Of a stretch of DNA of 54,400 nucleotides, positions 16,751 through 23,448 are shown piece by piece. The notes under the pieces were generated by a model. It saw only the letters and a list, made by a program, of their open reading frames with translations. It was not told the DNA's origin and searched no databases. Position numbers and translations under genes: made by a program. How positions within the stretch are numbered: the first letter of the stretch is position 1; each line of letters opens with the position of its first letter. The DNA is taken from positions 1-54,400 of the forward strand of contig JAHHQV010000014.1 in NCBI GenBank assembly GCA_020026175.1, read 5' to 3'. Source of the DNA: Phocaeicola sp. GTDB taxonomy: Bacteria > Bacteroidota > Bacteroidia > Bacteroidales > Bacteroidaceae.

Positions 16751-17569
16751 ATGAAAACAACAGGACATATTGTTAAAATTGGAGTAAGTGGAATAATTGC
16801 CATCTGCATTGGCTTCTTGCTTATTACTACTTTTGCCATAGAGCGAATTGACTCCGGACAGACAGGCATAATAGTCAACCTGGCCGGTAGTGAACGCGGC
16901 GTAGATGATGCCAAGGTAGAAACTGGATGGGTAATATACAACCGATTTATGAAACAATTATTCGAATATCCATCATTTGCCCAGATAGTAGATTATGAAC
17001 CTTTCGACATTCAAGACAAAAAAGGGACTATCTTTAAGACAGACCCTACCATTGAGTATTACATAACCCGCGAAAATGCAAAAATAGTCTTCCTTCGTTA
17101 CCGTAAGACTACAGAAGAGTTAGAACGGTCGGTCATTCTCACAGAAGTAAAAAATGCTTATAAGGATATAGCCGGATTATACGAAACGGATTCACTCATC
17201 AACAATCGTCCGGCTTTTGAAAAGGAAGTGGAAAGTTTATTGAAGGAACGCCTTAGCCAGCGCGGTTTCACCTTCAGCAATATCCAATCATCAGTAAAAC
17301 CCAACGATGTGCTTCAAGCTGCTATTGATGCCAAGAACACGGCTGTTCAAAACGCACTGAAAGTGGAAAACGAAAAGAAAGCAGCCATAGCCGAAGCCGA
17401 AAAAGTAGTAGCTGCCGCCAAAGGTAAAGCTGATGCCAACCGCATATTGCAACAGAGCATCACGCCTGAACTGATACAACTGAAAGCAGTAGAAAAATGG
17501 GATGGAAAAATGCCTTTATCAACCAGCGGAAATACGCTTCCTTTTCTTAATCTTGACAAGAAAAAATAA
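16751..17569 (+). CDS. Prohibitin/SPFH-family membrane protein
   Basis: Membrane-anchored SPFH (band 7) protein, 272 aa, resembling bacterial prohibitins. One N-terminal helix (about 8-30), the SPFH domain (about 32-195, starting at ERIDSGQTGIIVNLAGSERG), then an Ala/Lys/Glu-rich coiled coil (about 195-235, EKKAAIAEAEKVVAAAKGKA) and a short tail with LKAVEKWDGKMP. Such proteins form large ring assemblies that scaffold membrane proteins or restrain FtsH-type proteases. It stands alone downstream of the IS relic, with a strong terminator behind it. No promoter matches consensus exactly. Confidence 0.88.
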   Translation: MKTTGHIVKIGVSGIIAICIGFLLITTFAIERIDSGQTGIIVNLAGSERGVDDAKVETGWVIYNRFMKQLFEYPSFAQIVDYEPFDIQDKKGTIFKTDPTIEYYITRENAKIVFLRYRKTTEELERSVILTEVKNAYKDIAGLYETDSLINNRPAFEKEVESLLKERLSQRGFTFSNIQSSVKPNDVLQAAIDAKNTAVQNALKVENEKKAAIAEAEKVVAAAKGKADANRILQQSITPELIQLKAVEKWDGKMPLSTSGNTLPFLNLDKKK

Positions 17570-17621
17570 AAAAAACAGAATCCTGATATAAGAAAAACCT
17601 ACATCAGGATTCTGTTTTTTT
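17570..17621. terminator. Bidirectional terminator between SPFH gene and NfnAB-like gene
   Basis: AAAAAACAGAATCCTGAT pairs perfectly with ATCAGGATTCTGTTTTTT around a 15-base loop. Confidence 0.85.
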
Positions 17622-17693
17622 ATGCTATATATAATCGGGCAGTATGTACAAACAAGTCTCATTCTGCCAACTTGAAATATATAGTAATGATTT

Positions 17694-19991
17694 TTATTGC
17701 TTGCCGCTAAGTTTCTTGTCCATAGCAGCTGCAGCACGTCGGCCGTCGCCCATAGCAAGAATAACAGTTGCACCACCACGTACAATGTCTCCACCTGCGT
17801 ATATGGTAGAAATAGACGACTGCATATCATCGTTTACAGCGATAGTACCTTTACGTCCCAGTTCAAGACCCGGTATAGAATTAGGGACAATAGGATTTGG
17901 AGATACGCCAACACTCACAATAGCCATGTCGATATCAATTGTTTCTGTAGCACCAGGAATGGCAACAGGACTACGACGTCCAGAAGCATCAGGTTCTCCT
18001 AGTTCCATTTTCTGAAGCACAACCTGTTTTACTCTACCTCTTTCATCGGCGATATATTCTATAGGATTATGAAGAGTAAGGAATTCCACTCCTTCTTCCT
18101 TAGCATGTTTCACCTCTTCAAGACGTGCAGGCATTTCCGATTCCGAACGGCGATAGATAATCATTGCCTTTTCTGCACCAAGACGACGTGCAGTACGCAC
18201 AGAGTCCATAGCAGTGTTTCCACCACCAATAACCGCAACTCTCTTGCCCAATGTAACAGGTGTATCCGAATCATCACTTGCTGCATCCATCAAGTTGACA
18301 CGTGTAAGATATTCGTTTGAAGACATTATATTTATAGAGTTCTCACCAGGGATATTCATGAAGTTAGGGAGTCCGGCTCCCGAAGCGACAAACACTCCTT
18401 TGAATCCTTGAGCTTCAAGATCTTCCACACCCAAAGTTTTTCCTACTATACAGTCTTTCACAAATTCCACTCCCATCTTTGAAAGGTTGTCTATTTCAAC
18501 ATCCACAATTCTGTTAGGAAGGCGGAACTCTGGTATACCATATTTCAAAACCCCGCCTATCTCGTGAAGAGCTTCGAATACTGTAACATCATAACCCATT
18601 TTTGCCATATCTCCAGCAAACGAAAGTCCGGCAGGTCCTGAACCTACTACGGCAACTTTCATACCTTTCTTTTCGGCTATTTCAGGTATAGAAATCTGAC
18701 CGCTTTCGCGTTCATAATCGGCAGCGAAACGTTCCAGATAACCTATAGCCACAGCTTCGTGTCCCATCTTGAGATGAATACACTTCGATTCGCACTGCTT
18801 TTCCTGAGGGCATACACGACCACACACAGCAGGAAGCGCACTTGTCTGTTTCAACACCCTTGCCGCTTCAAATATTTCTCCACGCTCTATATTCTTTATA
18901 AACGACGGTATATTTATTCCTACAGGACATCCTTCCATACAAGAAGGGTTTGCACAATCAAGACAACGCTTGGCTTCCGTAAGAGCCTGTTCTTCGTTCA
19001 GCCCAAGGTTTACTTCTTCCTTACGGCTGTGTGAACGGTACTCCGGATCTAGTTCATTCATGTGAACACGTGGTATAAGAGTACGTTCCTTTGCCTTCAT
19101 GCTCTTACGAAGGTCTTCACGCCATTGTGCAGAACGGTCTGTAGCAGTATCTTTCTCTGCTTCGCATGCAGCAGGGTGGTCAAGTTTATGAATTTCTTCA
19201 ACCTCGATATCCCTGAAAGCACCCATTCTTTTAAGCATTTCATCAAAATCCACCTGATGTCCGTCAAACTCAGGACCATCTACACACACGAATCTTGTTT
19301 TACCTCCTACGGTGATACGGCATGCTCCACACATACCAGTACCGTCTACCATGATAGTATTAAGAGAAACGTCTGTAGGGATTTCATATTTTTTTGTAAG
19401 AAGACATACAAACTTCATCATTATGGCAGGTCCTATGGCAAAACACTTGTCTACCTTTTCACGCTTGATGACAGATTCTATACCCTCTGTCACAAGTCCC
19501 TTATTACCATACGAGCCATCGTCGGTCATTATAATCACTTCATCAGAACTTTCTCGCATCTCCTTTTCAAGGATGATAAGATCTTTAGAGCGTCCTGCAA
19601 GAACAGTCACAACTTTATTTCCAGCAGCCTTCAAAGCTTGTACTATAGGCAACATAGGAGCTACTCCCACTCCACCTCCGGCACAAACCACAGTACCGAA
19701 TTTTTCTATATGAGTAGCCTTTCCCAAAGGTCCTACAACATCGGTAATATAATCGCCTTCATTCAATTCACAAAGTCGTGTAGAAGACAATCCCACCTTC
19801 TGTACAACAAGTGTAATAGTACCCTTCACAGGGTCTGCTTCGGCTATAGTCAAAGGCATACGCTCGCCTTTTTCACCAACACGCACTATAACAAAATGTC
19901 CAGCCTTACGAGATTTTGCTATCAAAGGGGCTTCTATAACAAATTTATAAACCTTCTCTGAAAAATGTTCTTTTGAAATAATTTTATTCAT
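17694..19991 (-). CDS. Fused NfnAB-like NAD(P)H/ferredoxin oxidoreductase
   Basis: Flavin and iron-sulfur oxidoreductase of 765 aa made of two units that are separate in many bacteria. Residues about 1-275 are a ferredoxin-NADP reductase-like (PyrK/NfnA) unit with GGGVGVAPMLP (105-115) and a [2Fe-2S] site using C221, C224 and C236. Residues about 290-765 are a GltD/NfnB-like unit with two cysteine clusters (CLDCANPSCMEGCP and CGRVCPQEKQCESKC), the FAD loop VGSGPAGLSFAG and the NADPH loop IGGGNTAMDS. Automatic annotation often calls this a dihydroorotate dehydrogenase/glutamate synthase fusion. The divergent 2-oxoacid:ferredoxin oxidoreductase operon supports a role in moving electrons between ferredoxin and NAD(P)H. 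Bifurcation is inference. Confidence 0.88.
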   Translation of the reverse strand: MNKIISKEHFSEKVYKFVIEAPLIAKSRKAGHFVIVRVGEKGERMPLTIAEADPVKGTITLVVQKVGLSSTRLCELNEGDYITDVVGPLGKATHIEKFGTVVCAGGGVGVAPMLPIVQALKAAGNKVVTVLAGRSKDLIILEKEMRESSDEVIIMTDDGSYGNKGLVTEGIESVIKREKVDKCFAIGPAIMMKFVCLLTKKYEIPTDVSLNTIMVDGTGMCGACRITVGGKTRFVCVDGPEFDGHQVDFDEMLKRMGAFRDIEVEEIHKLDHPAACEAEKDTATDRSAQWREDLRKSMKAKERTLIPRVHMNELDPEYRSHSRKEEVNLGLNEEQALTEAKRCLDCANPSCMEGCPVGINIPSFIKNIERGEIFEAARVLKQTSALPAVCGRVCPQEKQCESKCIHLKMGHEAVAIGYLERFAADYERESGQISIPEIAEKKGMKVAVVGSGPAGLSFAGDMAKMGYDVTVFEALHEIGGVLKYGIPEFRLPNRIVDVEIDNLSKMGVEFVKDCIVGKTLGVEDLEAQGFKGVFVASGAGLPNFMNIPGENSINIMSSNEYLTRVNLMDAASDDSDTPVTLGKRVAVIGGGNTAMDSVRTARRLGAEKAMIIYRRSESEMPARLEEVKHAKEEGVEFLTLHNPIEYIADERGRVKQVVLQKMELGEPDASGRRSPVAIPGATETIDIDMAIVSVGVSPNPIVPNSIPGLELGRKGTIAVNDDMQSSISTIYAGGDIVRGGATVILAMGDGRRAAAAMDKKLSGKQ

Positions 19992-20048
19992 TTCCTATGC
20001 TTAAAGTTAGTTATATTTTCGTTTTTCGTTCTTTTTTAATTATCTCGG

Positions 20049-20078
20049 CAAAGTTATAACAAATAAATAGACTCACAA
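20049..20078 (-). promoter_or_regulatory. Promoter of the NfnAB-like gene
   Basis: On the minus strand, TTTG at 20075-20078 and TAACTTTG at 20049-20056 with an 18-base spacer, 57 bases before the ATG. Confidence 0.65.
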
Positions 20079-20126
20079 AAAAAATACAGGAAATAACTCT
20101 TAAATAGACAAAAATGCATATATATA

Positions 20127-20141
20127 TACTACATAGTAGTA
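20127..20141. promoter_or_regulatory. Perfect palindrome upstream of the oxidoreductase operon
   Basis: TACTACATAGTAGTA is a 15-base perfect inverted repeat with a 3-base centre. It occupies the place where a -33 box would be, 9 bases before the -7 element. This is a candidate operator or activator site. Confidence 0.45.
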
Positions 20142-20150
20142 AATAAAATG

Positions 20151-20158
20151 TATCTTTG
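20151..20158 (+). promoter_or_regulatory. TAnnTTTG promoter of the 2-oxoacid:ferredoxin oxidoreductase operon
   Basis: TATCTTTG, 28 bases before the first ATG. No TTTG box at -33; the palindrome sits there instead. Confidence 0.65.
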
Positions 20159-20186
20159 CATTATGTCATAACAATTTGTTCAATCA

Positions 20187-20465
20187 ATGAGAGAATTATT
20201 AGAAAAGGCAAAAGAGCTTATAAAAGACGGGAAAGCAGAAGAAGCCATAGCTTTATTGGAAAGCAAAAGACACTCTGAAACACAAAATCAAGAAGAAATG
20301 TACTATCAACTTGGAAATGCATATAGAAAACTTGGAAATTGGCAAGGAGCGTTGAACAACTACCAGGAAGCTATAGATATCAATCCGGAAAGTCCGGCAA
20401 ATGAAGCCCGGAAAATGATAATGGATATTCTTAATTTCTATAATAAAGATATGTTTAATCAATAA
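20187..20465 (+). CDS. Small TPR protein heading the oxidoreductase operon
   Basis: Soluble 92-residue helical protein. Residues 37-70 form one clear tetratricopeptide repeat (MYYQLGNAYRKLGNW then QGALNNYQEAIDINPES), preceded by a helical pair that may be a second, degenerate repeat. No signal peptide. It is the first gene after the promoter and lies 12 bases before the ferredoxin subunit, so it is probably made along with the enzyme. A role as an assembly or docking helper is a guess from position only. Confidence 0.75.
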   Translation: MRELLEKAKELIKDGKAEEAIALLESKRHSETQNQEEMYYQLGNAYRKLGNWQGALNNYQEAIDINPESPANEARKMIMDILNFYNKDMFNQ

Positions 20466-20477
20466 ATTACGTAATAT

Positions 20478-20705
20478 ATGGCTAAAATGAAAGGGGTGGT
20501 GGTTGTCAACACCGAACGATGCAAAGGGTGCAACCTATGTGTCGTGGCATGTCCACTTAAAGTACTGTCTTTAACCCCAAAAGTAAATCAGAGAGGATAT
20601 AATTATGTACAACAGATAGTAGAAGATACCTGTAACGGATGTTCATCGTGTGCAATAGTATGCCCTGACGGATGTCTTACTGTATATAGAGCTAAATGTG
20701 AATAA
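20478..20705 (+). CDS. Ferredoxin-like delta subunit of 2-oxoacid:ferredoxin oxidoreductase
   Basis: 75-residue 2[4Fe-4S] protein. Cluster motifs CKGCNLCVVACP (C15, C18, C21, C25) and CNGCSSCAIVCP (C52, C55, C58, C62). The second cysteine group is followed by PDG and not by a proline-only ending, as usual for these subunits. It carries electrons from the thiamine centre of the alpha/beta subunits to soluble ferredoxin. Next gene starts 16 bases after. Confidence 0.92.
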   Translation: MAKMKGVVVVNTERCKGCNLCVVACPLKVLSLTPKVNQRGYNYVQQIVEDTCNGCSSCAIVCPDGCLTVYRAKCE

Positions 20706-20721
20706 TACTAAAATTGAAAAT

Positions 20722-21801
20722 ATGGCAAAAGAAGTTGTTTTAATGAAGGGAAACGAAGCCATTGCCCATGCAGCTATACGCATAGGTGTAGATGGATACT
20801 TCGGATACCCTATCACTCCGCAATCGGAAGTACTGGAAACTCTTGCCGAACAGAAGCCATGGGAAACTACCGGAATGGTGGTGCTACAGGCTGAAAGTGA
20901 GGTTGCGGCTATTAATATGGTATACGGCGGTGCCAGTGCCGGAAAAATGGTTATGACATCATCATCAAGCCCGGGAGTCAGTCTGAAGCAAGAAGGAATA
21001 TCATATATTGCAGGTGCAGAATTGCCTTGCCTTATAGTAAATGTAATGCGTGGAGGACCTGGACTTGGAACAATACAGCCTAGCCAGGCAGACTATTTCC
21101 AAACCACAAAGGGCGGAGGACATGGAGACTATCATCTTATAGCACTAGCTCCCGCCTCGGTTCAGGAGATGGCAGACTTTGTGAAACTTGGATTCGAGCT
21201 TGCCTTTAAATACCGCAATCCAGCCATCATACTAGCAGACGGAGTAATAGGACAGATGATGGAAAAAGTAGTTCTTCCTGAACCTTCGCCAAGACGTAAC
21301 GAAGAACAAATCATAGAGCAATGCCCTTGGGCCACTACAGGATGCAAAGGACGCAAGCCTAATGTAATCACTTCTCTCGAGTTGGATCCGTATGAAATGG
21401 AAAAAAGGAATCTACATATGATACAAAAATACAATGAAATAGAAGCCAACGAAAGAAGATATGAAGAAATAGAATGTGAAGATGCCGAATACATTATCGT
21501 TGCATTCGGTTCAAGCGCACGTATCGCACAGAAATCAGTAGAACATGCAAGGGAAGAAGGTATAAAAGTAGGTATTTTCAGACCTATCACATTATGGCCT
21601 TTCCCTGCTCCAGAACTTGCAGCCAGAGCCAAACAGGCAAAAGGTATCCTGGTAGTAGAGCTAAACAGCGGACAGATGATAGAAGATGTTAAACTGGCCG
21701 TGGAATGTAATGTTCCTGTTCATCACTTCGGACGTCTGGGAGGCATAGTTCCAGACCCTGACGAAGTAGTAAATGCACTTAAAGAAAAACTCATTAAATA
21801 A
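20722..21801 (+). CDS. vorB: 2-oxoacid:ferredoxin oxidoreductase alpha subunit (VorB/KorA type)
   Basis: Alpha subunit, 359 aa, of an enzyme that oxidises a 2-oxoacid with CoA to acyl-CoA and reduced ferredoxin. The pyrimidine-binding domain spans about 1-190 with GYFGYPITPQSE and QAESEVAAINMVYGGASAG; the transketolase C-terminal-like domain spans about 225-350 with RPITLWPFP. The best start is ATG 20722 (MAKEVVLMKGNEAIAHAA); a GTG at 20698 would overlap the ferredoxin gene. The wording of the motifs is closest to 3-methyl-2-oxobutanoate (branched-chain) enzymes, but 2-oxoglutarate is also possible. Confidence 0.88.
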   Translation: MAKEVVLMKGNEAIAHAAIRIGVDGYFGYPITPQSEVLETLAEQKPWETTGMVVLQAESEVAAINMVYGGASAGKMVMTSSSSPGVSLKQEGISYIAGAELPCLIVNVMRGGPGLGTIQPSQADYFQTTKGGGHGDYHLIALAPASVQEMADFVKLGFELAFKYRNPAIILADGVIGQMMEKVVLPEPSPRRNEEQIIEQCPWATTGCKGRKPNVITSLELDPYEMEKRNLHMIQKYNEIEANERRYEEIECEDAEYIIVAFGSSARIAQKSVEHAREEGIKVGIFRPITLWPFPAPELAARAKQAKGILVVELNSGQMIEDVKLAVECNVPVHHFGRLGGIVPDPDEVVNALKEKLIK

Positions 21802-21817
21802 CACAGTAGGAGATATC

Positions 21818-21988
21818 ATGAATAACGACAAAATCAGAGCCGTACTAAATACTCTGTTCATGATTGGAGCAGTTGTTTCCGTCATATTGTATTTCACTAT
21901 AGGAGAAGACAAGACCATTTTCTTTTATGTCTGCGGATTCTCTCTTTTCGTGAAAATGATGGAGTTTGTTTTCCGCTTCCTACTATGA
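21818..21988 (+). CDS. Small two-helix membrane protein inside the oxidoreductase operon
   Basis: 56 residues, MNNDKIRAVLNTLF, then two hydrophobic segments (about 10-28 and 34-52) separated by a short polar turn with GEDKT. An AGGAG ribosome site lies 6-10 bases before the ATG, and the gene fits neatly in the operon with 16- and 21-base gaps, so it is very likely real. No known domain comes to mind. It may tether the enzyme or a partner to the inner membrane; this is inference from position. Confidence 0.75.
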   Translation: MNNDKIRAVLNTLFMIGAVVSVILYFTIGEDKTIFFYVCGFSLFVKMMEFVFRFLL

Positions 21989-22009
21989 CAAATCACTGGA
22001 GATAAATAT

Positions 22010-22777
22010 ATGACTAAAGAAGATATAATGAAGCCTGAGAATCTGGTATACCAGAAACCTAGGCTATTGAACGACAATCACATGCACTACTGCCCAGGAT
22101 GCAGTCACGGAGTAGTACACAAGCTCGTAGCCGAAGTTATAGAAGAAATGGGCATGAGCGAAAAAGCCGTTGGGGTAAGCCCTGTGGGGTGTGCCGTCTT
22201 TATGTACAACTATCTTGACATAGACTGCCAGGAGGCAGCACACGGACGTGCTCCTGCCGTAGCTACTGCAATCAAAAGACTATGGCCTGATAAACTTGTA
22301 TTCACATATCAGGGAGACGGTGACTTGGCTTGTATAGGTACAGCCGAAACGATACACGCCTTGAACAGAGGAGAAAACATTACCATAATATTCATAAACA
22401 ACGCCATATATGGTATGACAGGCGGACAGATGGCACCTACCACACTGCTTGGCATGAAAACTGCTACTTGTCCTTACGGCCGTATACCTGAAATACACGG
22501 GTATCCGCTGAAAATGACTGAAATAGCTGCCACTCTAGAAGGTACATGTTATGTGACACGCCAGTCAGTACAGTCGGTTGCAGCCATACGCAAGGCTAAA
22601 AAAGCTATAAGAAAAGCTTTTGAAAACTCTATGCAGGGCAAAGGCTCGAATCTTGTGGAAATAGTTTCTACTTGTAACTCCGGATGGAAGATGTCGCCGG
22701 AAGCTGCCAACAAATGGATGGAAGAAAACATGTTCCCATTCTATCCGTTGGGCGACTTAAAGGACACAACTTTATAA
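22010..22777 (+). CDS. vorA: 2-oxoacid:ferredoxin oxidoreductase beta subunit (thiamine diphosphate binding)
   Basis: Beta subunit, 255 aa. YCPGCSHG near the N-terminus (C28, C31) is the family's conserved cysteine pair. The thiamine diphosphate/Mg site is GDGDLACIG at 102-110 with INNAIYGMTGGQ at 129-140. The lysine-rich segment RKAKKAIRKAFE precedes a conserved STCNSGW. It pairs with the alpha subunit two genes upstream, the small membrane protein lying between. An alternative ATG seven codons in (MKPENLVYQ) is possible. Confidence 0.9.
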   Translation: MTKEDIMKPENLVYQKPRLLNDNHMHYCPGCSHGVVHKLVAEVIEEMGMSEKAVGVSPVGCAVFMYNYLDIDCQEAAHGRAPAVATAIKRLWPDKLVFTYQGDGDLACIGTAETIHALNRGENITIIFINNAIYGMTGGQMAPTTLLGMKTATCPYGRIPEIHGYPLKMTEIAATLEGTCYVTRQSVQSVAAIRKAKKAIRKAFENSMQGKGSNLVEIVSTCNSGWKMSPEAANKWMEENMFPFYPLGDLKDTTL

Positions 22778-22801
22778 TCACCATTTATAAGCATAAAAAT
22801 T

Positions 22802-23344
22802 ATGAAACATGAAATAATTATAGCCGGATTTGGTGGACAAGGTGTGCTTTCTATGGGTAAGATTCTTGCCTACTCCGGACTTATGGAAAACAAGGAAGTG
22901 ACATGGATGCCGGCATACGGACCAGAGCAAAGAGGTGGTACTGCCAATGTTACGGTAATTGTAAGCGACGAGAGAATTTCTTCTCCTATTTTGAGCAAAT
23001 ACGACTGTGCTATAATATTGAACCAGCCTTCTCTTGCCAAATTCGAGAACAAAGTCAAACCAGGAGGTATACTTATTTACGACGGCTATGGCATCATAAA
23101 TCCTCCAACAAGAAAGGACATCAAAGTATATCGTATAGATGCCATGGACGAAGCCAACGAAAGGAAAATGGCCAAAACCTTCAATATGATAGTCCTTGGA
23201 GGACTGCTGAAAATAAGACCTGTAGTAAGCATTGAAAGCGTATTGAAAGCATTGAAAAAAACTTTGCCTGAACGCCATCATCATCTTATACCGATGAATG
23301 AAGAAGCTATACATATAGGCATGGACATCATTAAAGAAATTTAA
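22802..23344 (+). CDS. vorC: 2-oxoacid:ferredoxin oxidoreductase gamma subunit
   Basis: Gamma subunit, 180 aa, binding CoA. GFGGQGVLSMGKILAYSG (about 9-26) and YGPEQRGGTANVTV (about 39-52) are the family motifs. It completes the four-subunit set alpha, beta, gamma, delta in this operon. A strong terminator follows at 23360-23413. Letters of the gene symbol follow common use and may differ between databases. Confidence 0.9.
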   Translation: MKHEIIIAGFGGQGVLSMGKILAYSGLMENKEVTWMPAYGPEQRGGTANVTVIVSDERISSPILSKYDCAIILNQPSLAKFENKVKPGGILIYDGYGIINPPTRKDIKVYRIDAMDEANERKMAKTFNMIVLGGLLKIRPVVSIESVLKALKKTLPERHHHLIPMNEEAIHIGMDIIKEI

Positions 23345-23359
23345 TTTATAGTCTATCAC

Positions 23360-23413
23360 AAACAAGCCACGGAATATTAATCTTAATATGATATATTCTG
23401 TGGCTTGTTTTTT
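23360..23413. terminator. Terminator of the oxidoreductase operon
   Basis: AAACAAGCCACGGAATAT pairs with ATATTCTGTGGCTTGTTT with one G-U, followed by a T-run. It separates this operon from the Porin_10 operon. Confidence 0.85.
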
Positions 23414-23436
23414 ACAAAGAACTCAAATTTATATTG

Positions 23437-23444
23437 TATCTTTG
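23437..23444 (+). promoter_or_regulatory. TAnnTTTG promoter abutting the Porin_10 start
   Basis: TATCTTTG ends only four bases before the first ATG at 23449, so transcription should begin at or next to the start codon. Confidence 0.6.
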
Positions 23445-23448
23445 CCGC

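Noticed and set aside
16533..16754. 73-codon plus-strand frame before the SPFH gene
   Set aside because: It overlaps the minus-strand transposase relic and shows no protein-like composition or promoter.
19062..19961. 299-codon plus-strand frame opposite the NfnAB-like gene
   Set aside because: No family-like motifs, Cys/His/Phe-rich shadow of a well-supported gene.
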